64,000 nucleotides of DNA from Mycetocola manganoxydans. GTDB lineage: Bacteria > Actinomycetota > Actinomycetes > Actinomycetales > Microbacteriaceae. The translations under genes were made by a program, and so were the position numbers. Below, piece by piece: positions 24,480 through 32,816 of this stretch. The notes beneath the pieces were generated by a model. That model saw only the letters and a program-made list of their open reading frames with translations, had not been told where the DNA came from and did not search any database. Position 1 is the stretch's first letter, and every line of letters starts with the position of its first letter. The stretch is taken from the NCBI RefSeq assembly GCF_003667545.1, contig NZ_RCUV01000007.1, positions 171,770-235,769 on the forward strand, in the 5' to 3' direction.

Positions 24480-25517
24480 CTAGACGGGTGGCGGCGCGGT
24501 TGACTCCCTCACCACGAGTTCGGTAGCCAGTTCGGTGTGGGACGAGTCGAGCTGCTCACCGCGTGAGAGGCGAAGCACTCCGCGCAGCGCGGCACGCCCC
24601 ATCTCCTGAAGTGGTTGCGCCACCGACGTCAACCGGGGGAGCGTCTGCTCCGTGAGGGGTGTTCCGTCGAATCCGACGACGCTGAGGTCGTCGGGCACAC
24701 GCAGCCCGCGATTGCGGGCAACCTCGAGCACCCCCAGAGCGATGGTGTCGCTCGCCGCGAAAATCGCTGTCGGCGGTTCGTCGAGGGCGAGCACCTCACG
24801 GCTCGCCTCAGCGCCCGATTTCTGGTTGAACGCGCCGGCAAGGATGTAGTCCTGGCGCGTCGTCACCCCCCGCCCCATCAGTGCTGCGAGATATCCGTGC
24901 AGCCGGGCCACACTGCATTCGGCGGCAGCGGGCCCGCCGAGAAACGCGATGCGTTCGTGGCCCAGGTCGAGAAGATGCTCGGTCGCGGCCTTCCCGCCGG
25001 CCCAGTTGGTTGCTCCGACGCTTGCGTAGCCGCCTGGTGGCGGCGGATTGAGCGGGTCGATCACGAGCACGGCGATCTCGCGGCGGTGGAAGGCATTCAA
25101 TTGGTCGATGGTGATCTCGGAGGTGACGAAGATGATGCCGCTCCGCCCGGACTCCTTCATGCGTTCGGCCCACTCGTCGTGATCCACTCGCGACAGCTTG
25201 TCCGGCGTGTAGCTGCTCACGACGACATCGACATCCACATCGACCGCGAAATCGAGGATGCCGCGGAGGATCTCCATCGAGTAGGCCCCGTCGTGCACTC
25301 CGATAACCAGATCGATCATCGCCGGGCCGGTCGACCGCGTGCGGCGTTGCATCGGAGACCGGTAGCCGAGTTCGTCGAGCGCAGCCTGGACGCGGAGGCG
25401 GGTGGCGTCGGCCACGTCGTCGCGACCGTTGATCACCTTGGAGACGGTGGGTGCCGATACGCCGGCAAGCGCAGCGACGGTCGCCAGAATGGGTTTTGAT
25501 CGGTGGGTCGTGGGCAT
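24480..25517 (-). CDS. LacI-family transcriptional regulator of the adjacent sugar operon
   Basis: 345-aa repressor. The N-terminal HTH is KPILATVAALAGVSAPTVSK with the hinge VINGRDDVADATRLRVQAAL. The periplasmic-binding-like effector domain follows (IDLVIGVHDGAYSMEILRGI, PPTAIFAASDTIALGVLEVA, RVPDDLSVVGFDGTPLTEQT). The ATG at 25517 begins this HTH; upstream in-frame sequence is not domain-like. It is divergent from the transporter operon and probably controls it, likely through the palindrome at 25545-25562. Confidence 0.92.
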   Translation of the reverse strand: MPTTHRSKPILATVAALAGVSAPTVSKVINGRDDVADATRLRVQAALDELGYRSPMQRRTRSTGPAMIDLVIGVHDGAYSMEILRGILDFAVDVDVDVVVSSYTPDKLSRVDHDEWAERMKESGRSGIIFVTSEITIDQLNAFHRREIAVLVIDPLNPPPPGGYASVGATNWAGGKAATEHLLDLGHERIAFLGGPAAAECSVARLHGYLAALMGRGVTTRQDYILAGAFNQKSGAEASREVLALDEPPTAIFAASDTIALGVLEVARNRGLRVPDDLSVVGFDGTPLTEQTLPRLTSVAQPLQEMGRAALRGVLRLSRGEQLDSSHTELATELVVRESTAPPPV

Positions 25518-25544
25518 GAGTGTTCGATTCGCTGGTCGGGTTGG

Positions 25545-25562
25545 TCCCGAAATATTTCGGGA
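25545..25562. promoter_or_regulatory. Probable LacI operator
   Basis: TCCCGAAATATTTCGGGA is a perfect 18-bp palindrome, 28 bases upstream of the lacI-type start and between the two divergent promoters. Its even symmetry fits LacI-family operators. Confidence 0.7.
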
Positions 25563-25616
25563 ACTCCAGAATGTCCCATCCTGCTGTGCGCCGCAATGCC
25601 GCCACGCCGGGTTTCC

Positions 25617-25645
25617 TTGACTCTTTTGTTGCGTGTGGCTACATT
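25617..25645 (+). promoter_or_regulatory. Promoter of the sugar-uptake operon
   Basis: TTGACT and TACATT are separated by 17 bases, the best -35/-10 pair in the window. About 97 bases of leader follow, then GGAGAT before the first gene. Confidence 0.75.
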
Positions 25646-25742
25646 GAGGTGCATTCGTAGAAATAGTTGCGAAATCTATCGAAGCTCTTCTTGCGCTGTC
25701 GAGGCAGACAGCATCCGGTCCTTTTATCAATGGAGATAGAAA

Positions 25743-27074
25743 ATGGAAACCAAGGCCACCCCCTCGCGTCGCACGTTCATTTCACTCGCGATTGCCGCAC
25801 CGCTCCTTACCTGGGGTCTGACGTCCTGTGGCACCACCGGTCCCGGTGGTGCAGCAGCAGCCGGCACCGCTTCGATGTGGGCGCTCTCCGGAGATCCGAA
25901 TGAGACGATCCGCAAGAACTCGGTCGACGCGTTCAACAAGAAGAACCCGGACGCGAAGCTTTCGGTGACGTTCTTCCAGAACGACGCGTACAAAACCAAG
26001 ATCAAGACAGCGATCGGCGCCGGACAGGCACCGACCATGATCTACGGCTGGGGCGGCGGAACGCTCAAGTCCTACGCCGACGCCGGTCAGGTCGACGACC
26101 TGACGAGTTGGCTCGAGGAGAATCCGGACGTCAAGGACCGCCTCTTCGCCGGTGCCTTTGGTGCCGCGACCATCGATGGCAAGATCTTCGCGATTCCGAT
26201 CCAGGCCGTGCAACCGATCGTCTTCTACTACAACAAGGAACTCTTCGAGCAGGCGAAGGTCGAACCGCCGGAGACCTGGTCCGATGTTATGAGCCTCGTC
26301 CAGACCTTCAACGACCGCGGCGTCGCCCCGTTCTCGCTCGGCGGCCAGTCCCGCTGGACCTCGATGATGTGGCTGCAGTACATGTTCGACCGCGTCGGCG
26401 GCCCCGAAGTTTTCACCGATATCTTCAACGGGAAAGCGGATGCCTGGTCGCACCCCGCCGCCATTGAGGCACTGACCAAAATCCAGGAGCTCGTCAAGGC
26501 GAACGGATTCATCAAGGGGTTCAACACGATCACCGCGGACAGCAACGCCGACCAGGCACTGCTCTACACCGGTAAGGCCGCGATGATGCTGCACGGTTCG
26601 TGGACCTACGGCGGAATGAAAAACGACGGTGCCGGCTTCGTGCAGGACGGCAAGCTCGGATGGGTTCCTTTCCCCACCGTCGAGGGTGGCGTCGGCGACC
26701 CGAAAAACGCCGTCGGCAACCCGTGCAACTACCTTTCAATCTCGTCGAAAGCGTCGGACGAGGAGAAGGCGACCGCAAAGAAGTACTTCACCGAGTCGCT
26801 CTCGAACGACGAGGAAGTCGCAGCGTTCATCGAGACCGGCGCTGTGCCCGTCGTCAATGGGATCGAGGACCAGATCAAGGAAACTCCCGACAGCGATTTC
26901 CTCGGCCACGTCTATGAACTGGGCGCGAACGCGCCCGCGTTCCAGCAGTCGTGGGACCAGGCGCTCAACCCGACCGCCGCCGAAGCGCTGCTGAACAACA
27001 TCGACCAGCTCTTCGTTCTCTCGATCACGCCCGAGCAATTCGCGTCGAACATGAACGAGACCCTCGGCACATGA
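25743..27074 (+). CDS. Sugar ABC transporter substrate-binding lipoprotein
   Basis: Extracellular solute-binding protein (family 1) of 443 aa. The signal peptide ends in a lipobox LTSC with lipid-modified Cys29, so it is anchored to the outer face of the membrane. Typical motifs include FNKKNPDAKLSVTFFQNDAY, PIQAVQPIVFYYNKELFEQA and KAAMMLHGSWTYGG. It should capture an oligosaccharide or glycoside and deliver it to the two permeases downstream. The stop overlaps the first permease start (ATGA). Confidence 0.92.
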   Translation: METKATPSRRTFISLAIAAPLLTWGLTSCGTTGPGGAAAAGTASMWALSGDPNETIRKNSVDAFNKKNPDAKLSVTFFQNDAYKTKIKTAIGAGQAPTMIYGWGGGTLKSYADAGQVDDLTSWLEENPDVKDRLFAGAFGAATIDGKIFAIPIQAVQPIVFYYNKELFEQAKVEPPETWSDVMSLVQTFNDRGVAPFSLGGQSRWTSMMWLQYMFDRVGGPEVFTDIFNGKADAWSHPAAIEALTKIQELVKANGFIKGFNTITADSNADQALLYTGKAAMMLHGSWTYGGMKNDGAGFVQDGKLGWVPFPTVEGGVGDPKNAVGNPCNYLSISSKASDEEKATAKKYFTESLSNDEEVAAFIETGAVPVVNGIEDQIKETPDSDFLGHVYELGANAPAFQQSWDQALNPTAAEALLNNIDQLFVLSITPEQFASNMNETLGT

Positions 27075-27997
27075 CGATAGCCGCTGCCAGGCGGGTCTCC
27101 GGGGAGCAGACGACGCCGACCGAGTCCGGGAAGACCGGTCGGATCGCGTGGCTCGTCATCCCTGCTCTCGTCTTCTTCATTGCGTTCGCCGTGATCCCTC
27201 TCGCCGGAGTGCTGATTCTCAGCTTCACGAACTGGGACGGCATCGGTGCGATTACGCCTGCGGGGTTTGCAAACTGGGCGTCGGTCCTTGTCGACCCGGA
27301 CATGTTCCACGCACTCGGCCTCACCCTGCTGGTCATGGTGCTGTCGTGGCTCGTGCAGACCCCGTTGAGCCTCCTGCTCGGGGTCTTCACCGCTGGTACC
27401 CAGAAGTACCGAGCGATCCTTGCGGTTCTCTACTTTCTGCCGCTCCTGCTGTCCTCCGCGGCCATCGCCGTTGCCTACAAGGCGCTGCTCGACCCCAACT
27501 TCGGCCTCGGGGCCGGCCTCGGCCTGCCCTTCCTGTCGCAGGACTGGCTCGGTAATCCGCAACTCGCCTTCGGTGTGGTCATCTTCGTCATCGCGTGGCA
27601 GTTCATCCCCTTCCACACCCTCATCTACCAGGGCGGCGTTCGCCAGATCCCGCGCTCGATCTATGAAGCCGCGGAGATAGACGGCGCCGGCCGGATCAAG
27701 CAGTTCTTCTTCATTACGATCCCGCAACTGAAGTACACGATCATCACGTCTTCGACGCTCATGACGGTTGGAGCCCTCACATACTTCGACCTGATCTTCG
27801 TTCTCACAGGAGGCGGGCCTGCGAACGCGACGCGCATCCTGCCGCTCGATATGTACCTGCTCGGGTTCCGGGCAAACCTCATGGGGCCGGCGAGCGTCAT
27901 CGCCGTCATCCTCGTCGCCATCGGACTCGCCCTCGCGCTGTTCCTTCAGCGGCTCGGCGGTAAAGACAACAACAGCTCGCAGCTCGAAGGGATGTGA
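27071..27997 (+). CDS. Sugar ABC transporter permease (MalF-like)
   Basis: 308-aa inner-membrane permease with six transmembrane helices. The EAA loop is YEAAEIDGAGRIKQFFFITI, which docks the ATPase. The ATG at 27071 overlaps the stop of the binding protein and starts MTIAAARRVSGEQ; the longer upstream frame is not supported. Confidence 0.92.
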   Translation: MTIAAARRVSGEQTTPTESGKTGRIAWLVIPALVFFIAFAVIPLAGVLILSFTNWDGIGAITPAGFANWASVLVDPDMFHALGLTLLVMVLSWLVQTPLSLLLGVFTAGTQKYRAILAVLYFLPLLLSSAAIAVAYKALLDPNFGLGAGLGLPFLSQDWLGNPQLAFGVVIFVIAWQFIPFHTLIYQGGVRQIPRSIYEAAEIDGAGRIKQFFFITIPQLKYTIITSSTLMTVGALTYFDLIFVLTGGGPANATRILPLDMYLLGFRANLMGPASVIAVILVAIGLALALFLQRLGGKDNNSSQLEGM

Positions 27998-27999
27998 TC

Positions 28000-28890
28000 A
28001 TGACCGCGACCACCGATGCGACGTCCACGACAGTGGCGACCGCGCCAACGGCATCCGCCCGATCGAGACACGGGCTCCGCAAGCTAAACCTGCCCGGCGG
28101 CCTCGCAGGCTGGATCTGGCTGGCGATCATCATCATCCCGATCTATTACGTCGTCATCACGAGCCTCAAGACACAGGCAGGGTACTTCGGGCAGAACCCG
28201 CTCGCACCGCCACTCCAACCCACCCTCGAGAACTACGTGATGGTGCTCGAGGCGGATTTCGCCCGGTACTTCCTCAACAGCGCCATCATCACGATCGGTG
28301 CCGTCGTGCCGACACTGGCCGTGTCGTTCATGGCCGCATTCGCCATCGTTCGCGGAAACGGAAGATTCCTCAGGGGAGTGAACTGGCTGTTCCTGATGGG
28401 GCTCGCCATTCCGCTGCAGGCAACGATCATCCCGGTGTACCTCATCATCATCAGGCTGAGCCTTTATGACAGCCTGCTAGCGATCATCCTTCCGTCGATT
28501 GCTTTCGCCATCCCGCTGAGTGTGCTCATCCTGTCGAACTTCATCCGCGACGTTCCGAACGAATTGTTCGAATCCATGCGGCTCGACGGCTGCAGCGAGT
28601 GGCAGACTTTGTGGAGACTGGCTCTTCCCTTGACCAAACCGGCCATCGTCACCGTGGCAATCTACAACGGTCTGGGGGTGTGGAACGGCTTCCTGCTCCC
28701 GCTCGTGCTGACCCAGAGTCCCGACCTCCGTGTGCTCCCTCTCGCCCTCTGGACCTTCCAGGGCGAGTTCAGCGTCAACATTCCCGCCGTACTCGCGTGC
28801 GTCGTGTTGACAACCCTGCCTATCCTTGTCCTCTACATCATCGGTCGCCGCCAGCTCCTTGCTGGACTCACCGCCGGCTTCAGTAAATAA
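28000..28890 (+). CDS. Sugar ABC transporter permease (MalG-like)
   Basis: 296-aa permease with six transmembrane helices and the EAA loop FESMRLDGCSEWQTLWRLAL. The ATG at 28000 follows GAAGGGA at good spacing; the GTG at 27994 is too close to it. No ATPase gene is in the operon, so a shared MsiK-like ATPase encoded elsewhere is expected, as is usual in actinobacteria. Confidence 0.91.
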   Translation: MTATTDATSTTVATAPTASARSRHGLRKLNLPGGLAGWIWLAIIIIPIYYVVITSLKTQAGYFGQNPLAPPLQPTLENYVMVLEADFARYFLNSAIITIGAVVPTLAVSFMAAFAIVRGNGRFLRGVNWLFLMGLAIPLQATIIPVYLIIIRLSLYDSLLAIILPSIAFAIPLSVLILSNFIRDVPNELFESMRLDGCSEWQTLWRLALPLTKPAIVTVAIYNGLGVWNGFLLPLVLTQSPDLRVLPLALWTFQGEFSVNIPAVLACVVLTTLPILVLYIIGRRQLLAGLTAGFSK

Positions 28891-28910
28891 CACTCACGAA
28901 GGAACCATCT

Positions 28911-29609
28911 ATGACAAACGCCCGCACCGCCCTCGTGGTCCGAGGAGGCTGGGACGGCCATCAGCCCGTCGAAGCCACCAACCTCTTTCTGCCTTTCCTC
29001 GAAGCCTCTGGCTTCGAAGTGCGGGTCGAAGAAAGCCCGGCCGTTTACGCCGACGCGGACTACATGGCAACCGTCGACCTCATCGTGCAGTGCAACACCA
29101 TGAACACGATCGAAAAGGACGAGTTCGCGGGCTTGCGTACCGCCATCGAGGCGGGAACCGGCATGGCGGGGTGGCACGGCGGTATTGCCGACTCGTACCG
29201 CAACAACTCCGACTACCTGCACCTCATCGGCGGGCAGTTCGCCTGCCACCCCGGAAAACACCCCGACGAGCGCATCGGTGATGCCTCGGACAACTACATC
29301 GACTACCGGGTCGAGATGACGGATGCCGCGGCAAGCCACCCCATCACCGAGGGAATCTCCGATTTCGATCTGACCACCGAGCAGTACTGGGTGCTCAGCG
29401 ACGACTACATCGACGTGCTCGCCACGACGACCCTTCCTGCGCGGGAATGGGACGCGTGGACTCGTCCCGTCGTCTCGCCCGCGATCTGGACACGACAGTG
29501 GGGCAAGGGCAAGATCTTCGTCGCGACGCCTGGCCACTCGGTTGAGGTCCTTCAGGACGAGAACGTCCGCACCATCATCGAAAGGGGCATGCTGTGGGCG
29601 AGCCGCTGA
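28911..29609 (+). CDS. ThuA-like (class I amidotransferase fold) protein
   Basis: 232-aa protein of the ThuA (trehalose utilisation) family: TALVVRGGWDGHQPVEATNL, GMAGWHGGIADSYRNNSDYL, IGGQFACHPGKHPDE and the C-terminal GKGKIFVATPGHS. ThuA proteins accompany disaccharide uptake operons and are linked with keto-sugar metabolism together with Gfo/Idh/MocA dehydrogenases. Its stop overlaps the start of the dehydrogenase gene, supporting a joint role. Confidence 0.88.
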   Translation: MTNARTALVVRGGWDGHQPVEATNLFLPFLEASGFEVRVEESPAVYADADYMATVDLIVQCNTMNTIEKDEFAGLRTAIEAGTGMAGWHGGIADSYRNNSDYLHLIGGQFACHPGKHPDERIGDASDNYIDYRVEMTDAAASHPITEGISDFDLTTEQYWVLSDDYIDVLATTTLPAREWDAWTRPVVSPAIWTRQWGKGKIFVATPGHSVEVLQDENVRTIIERGMLWASR

Positions 29610-30700
29610 ACCCCCTGAACGTCGGAATCGTCGGCTGCGGCCACATCATCGGCGCCTACCTCGAGACGTTCCCGAGGCTCGACGCTGTACGGCTCGTTGC
29701 CGTCGCCGACCTCGACCGGTCACGCGCTGATGCCGTCGCGGCCGAGCACCCCGGTGTCCGCTCGCTGAGCGTGGACGAACTGATGGCGGACGACGAGGTT
29801 CAGCTCGTGCTGAACCTCACCATCCCCGCGGCGCACGCCCCGATCGCGCTGCAGGCCCTTGCCGCCGGCAAGATCGTCTATGGCGAAAAGCCCCTGGCCG
29901 CCAACTCCGAGCAGGCGGCAACGGTTCTCGCGGCTGCAGCAGAAGCGGGCATCACCGTTGGCTGCGCCCCGGACACCGTTCTGGGAACAGGCACCCAGAC
30001 CGCTCGCCGAGCCATCGACGACGGACTGATCGGCCGCCCGATCTCGGCGACCGCCACGATGATGACGCCAGGGCATGAACGCTGGCACCCCAACCCGGAC
30101 TTCTACTACGTGCCTGGCGGTGGCCCACTGCTCGACATGGGCCCGTACTACGTCTCGGCGCTCATCACACTGCTCGGCCCCGTGGCATCCGTCATCGGAG
30201 CGGCCAGCCACACGAGGACGAGCCGCACGATCGGCTCCGGCCCGCGGGAGGGCGAAGTCATCCCGGTGACGACGGACACCCACGTCACCGGCGTGCTCGT
30301 GCACGAGTCAGGTGCCCTGTCGACCCTCGTCATGAGCTTCGACGCCGTCGCCACCCAGGCCGCGAATATCGAGATCCACGGCGAGACCGGTTCGCTCATC
30401 GTCCCCGACCCGAATCGCTTCGACGGAGACGTGAAATTGCGCTCGCTCGGGTCGACGGACTGGGAGATCCTTCCGGTCTCGGCAGGCTACGTCGACGCAA
30501 GCCGCGGGATCGGGCTCCAGGACCTCGCCCTCACCGAGACGGATGCCGAACCGCGCGCGAGTGGGCGGCTCGCCTATCACGCGCTCGACGTCATGGAGTC
30601 GGTGCTGAAGTCCGCTCACTCCGGTCAGTCGGTGACGATCGAAAGCACCTGCGAGCGGCCGGCAGCGGTCCCGCTGACCGAGTTGAGCGTGCGGGCCTAG
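29594..30700 (+). CDS. Gfo/Idh/MocA-family oxidoreductase
   Basis: 368-aa NAD(P)-dependent sugar dehydrogenase. The N-terminal Rossmann motif is VGIVGCGHIIGAYLETFPR. The EKP motif, VYGEKPLAANSEQA, carries the catalytic lysine. The C-terminal alpha/beta domain includes DMGPYYVSALITLLGPV. The GTG at 29594 overlaps the ThuA gene. It likely oxidises or epimerises the imported sugar. Its last four bases overlap the convergent GIY-YIG gene. Confidence 0.9.
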   Translation: MGEPLNPLNVGIVGCGHIIGAYLETFPRLDAVRLVAVADLDRSRADAVAAEHPGVRSLSVDELMADDEVQLVLNLTIPAAHAPIALQALAAGKIVYGEKPLAANSEQAATVLAAAAEAGITVGCAPDTVLGTGTQTARRAIDDGLIGRPISATATMMTPGHERWHPNPDFYYVPGGGPLLDMGPYYVSALITLLGPVASVIGAASHTRTSRTIGSGPREGEVIPVTTDTHVTGVLVHESGALSTLVMSFDAVATQAANIEIHGETGSLIVPDPNRFDGDVKLRSLGSTDWEILPVSAGYVDASRGIGLQDLALTETDAEPRASGRLAYHALDVMESVLKSAHSGQSVTIESTCERPAAVPLTELSVRA

Positions 30701-31266
30701 CCGCGCAACGCCGCCTTCTGGCTGCGCCACAACGCGTACTGCGCCCACGGATCGTCGATCCCGGCGCGCAGGACGTCGATGTGGGCGAGGATCTCCGGGT
30801 GAGGCGCGAACCACTCGGACGTGCCGAGCCGGTAGGCGGCAAACTGCCGGTGCCGCCTCCGCTCGGTGAGCCGGTTGCCTGGTTCGAACGCGAGAACTTC
30901 GTCGTGTCGGATGCCGGCGAACCGCTGGCGAGGATTCGCCGACGTTCCAATCTTGATCCGGTCGCCGAACCGCAGGTAGTAGACGACGTCGAGTCGTGGG
31001 TCGACGGTTTCGCCGTCAGGTGCATCGCCGACTCGCCATTCGCACACCGCGCACAACCAGCCGGAGGGGTACCGCACCCCGAGCCGCGACCCGCAGGCGA
31101 CGCACGGTGACGGAAGCAGGTCCGTCGTGCCGGACGTCTGGGCGACCCAGTCGTGGGCGACCTCGAAGTGGGCGCCACACAGGTCGAGCGGAGCACCTGG
31201 CTCGACGTGCTCGCCGCAGCCCTCACCGTCTGGCGAAGTCGCAACACACCGTCGGTCGGTCATCAT
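30697..31266 (-). CDS. GIY-YIG nuclease-like protein with zinc-ribbon N-terminus
   Basis: 189-aa protein. The N-terminus has two cysteine groups (RRCVATSPDGEGCGEH and CVACGSRLGV...CAVCEW) suggesting zinc binding. The C-terminal part carries the GIY-YIG-type core VYYLRFGDRIKIGTSANPRQ, then LTERRRHRQFAAYRLGTSEW. Similar proteins occur in actinobacteria and their phages. Whether it cuts DNA is unknown. Confidence 0.75.
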   Translation of the reverse strand: MMTDRRCVATSPDGEGCGEHVEPGAPLDLCGAHFEVAHDWVAQTSGTTDLLPSPCVACGSRLGVRYPSGWLCAVCEWRVGDAPDGETVDPRLDVVYYLRFGDRIKIGTSANPRQRFAGIRHDEVLAFEPGNRLTERRRHRQFAAYRLGTSEWFAPHPEILAHIDVLRAGIDDPWAQYALWRSQKAALRG

Positions 31267-31293
31267 CCGTCACCTCGTCCGTGTGCGCGACAG

Positions 31294-32139
31294 TCAGACA
31301 CGGATGTCACCGAACGTCTCGAGTGGGACCCAGCCCTCCGCCCGCGGACGGATGCCCTGCACGCGCTCGAGTCTGTCGGCAGCAACCAACCCGCCGAAGT
31401 CGAGACCCGTTGCCTCCTCGAGGTCCCTCACGGGCACCTGGAACGTGCGGAACGGACCGAGGGGCGGCGGAGCATCCGTCGATCGCGCCCTGAGTCGCGC
31501 CTCGGTGAGGTCGATCTCATCGAGTTGCGGGCTCTGGTCGAGGAGGTAGGCGGTGGACGCGAGTGTCGGAGCGTCGCCCGGAGTGGTCCACGCGGCGACC
31601 TTCCAGAATGCCCGAGGGATGCCGATACCGCGGTAAACCGGGTCGTCGTCGGCGAGCACGGAACCGGTGAACACGTCGAGTCGCTGCTCAGTGGCGTCGG
31701 CGTAGCCGAGGAGGTAGTCCTCGAGGCCGAGCCAGAGCTCTTTGGACTGGTTGAACTGGGCGGCCTGTGGAGCGGCGTTGGTATAGGCGAAGGTGTCACG
31801 GTTCGCCCGGGCGGCCTCGACCGGTGCTCCCCACACCGGATCGCGCCGACGCACGAGGTGCCCGCGGTCGAGGTCATTCCGGCGGTAGAGCTCAGGGCCC
31901 GCCTGCTCGTTCTCGGCGACACGGGAGTCGAGGTGCCAGTCGTCGCCGCGCGGAACATCCACAAGTGATGTTCCGTCGATGTTCACGGCAGTGGCCGCGG
32001 CCAGCCTTCTGCCGGTGTCGAGCAGAACAGTGAAGTGCGTGTAGTCGAGTTCCATCACCGCGCGAGCCGTTCGGGGGAGTGGGACCGCGATCGCGAGGAA
32101 GTCAGGGTTGTAACCGTCGGCAGGCGTGGTGTTCGGCAT
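31294..32139 (-). CDS. DNA/RNA non-specific endonuclease (NucA/Serratia type)
   Basis: 281-aa protein with the beta-beta-alpha-Me nuclease signature NDLDRGHLVRRRDPVWG (DRGH carries the general-base histidine) and the downstream Asn-rich stretch FAYTNAAPQAAQFNQ that supplies the metal-binding Asn. No signal peptide is visible, so it appears cytoplasmic. The ATG at 32139 is favoured because a TTAGCT box lies 6 bases before it and the longer frame looks non-coding. Confidence 0.87.
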   Translation of the reverse strand: MPNTTPADGYNPDFLAIAVPLPRTARAVMELDYTHFTVLLDTGRRLAAATAVNIDGTSLVDVPRGDDWHLDSRVAENEQAGPELYRRNDLDRGHLVRRRDPVWGAPVEAARANRDTFAYTNAAPQAAQFNQSKELWLGLEDYLLGYADATEQRLDVFTGSVLADDDPVYRGIGIPRAFWKVAAWTTPGDAPTLASTAYLLDQSPQLDEIDLTEARLRARSTDAPPPLGPFRTFQVPVRDLEEATGLDFGGLVAADRLERVQGIRPRAEGWVPLETFGDIRV

Positions 32140-32406
32140 GACCCCAGCTAAGCACCGGCATCCGACAGCCGCACCTGTCCGGGCGACGACCCGTTCATCC
32201 GTTGCGGTCGAAATCACCCGGCGTACCGGGTGCGTGCGTCCGAATTGAGTGATCAGACGATCCTGAGGGCGCCGGACGGGACCTTGCCGCATCCCGCCAT
32301 GCACGTTCGATGCGCCGGGGAAAGGGGGTGACTTAACGCGTTCGCCGCCCTAGCCTTCGAGCAGAAGCGGTCGGTCGAGCCAGACGCCCGCGCAAAGGGG
32401 GATGTC
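32140..32406. other. Divergent intergenic region
   Basis: 267 bases between the divergent nuclease and cysteine-rich protein genes. It holds the TTAGCT box of the nuclease (32146-32151, minus strand) and an AAAGGGGGA ribosome-binding site for the right-hand gene. I see no gene or clear operator. Confidence 0.5.
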
Positions 32407-32811
32407 ATGAGTTACGCGACGTCGATGCTTCGGGCTGATCCGCGCAGCAGTGAACTGGGTGATCCGTCGGCGCTGGCCGACTGCATCGAGGCCTGCCTCG
32501 AGTGTTCCCAGGCCTGCACGTCCTGCGCCGAATCGTGCCTGAGCGAGCCCGAGGTCGCGGCGCTCAGCGACTGCATCCGGCTCGCCCTTGATTGCGCCGA
32601 CGTGAGCAGCGCCGCCGCCAAAGTTCTGTCGCGGCACTCTCGGTACGACGGCAACCTTCGCCGGGCGCTTCTCGCTGCGACGCGGGCGGCCAGCAGCCTC
32701 GCGGCTGAGGCATGCGAGGCTGACGCGGAAGGTTATGCCCACTGCCGGGTCTGCGCTGAAGCCTGCCGCCGCTGCGAGGCCGCGTGCGTCCGGCTCCTCG
32801 AGAGCCTCTGA
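32407..32811 (+). CDS. Cysteine-rich four-helix-bundle copper-storage-like protein
   Basis: 134-aa cytosolic protein with 14 cysteines spaced along helices (CIEACLECSQACTSCAESC near the N-terminus and CRVCAEACRRCEAACVRLL at the C-terminus). This pattern matches the four-helix-bundle copper-binding (Csp/DUF326) family, in which cysteines line the core and store many Cu(I) ions. There is no signal peptide, so it resembles cytosolic Csp3. No copper ATPase or CsoR-type gene is adjacent. RBS AAAGGGGGA precedes ATG. Confidence 0.9.
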   Translation: MSYATSMLRADPRSSELGDPSALADCIEACLECSQACTSCAESCLSEPEVAALSDCIRLALDCADVSSAAAKVLSRHSRYDGNLRRALLAATRAASSLAAEACEADAEGYAHCRVCAEACRRCEAACVRLLESL

Positions 32812-32816
32812 CGCCG

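Noticed and set aside
30697..32139. GIY-YIG protein plus non-specific endonuclease as a defence pair
   Set aside because: The genes are separate (27 bases apart, the nuclease having its own leaderless-type promoter), have backbone composition and lack partner genes or island borders.
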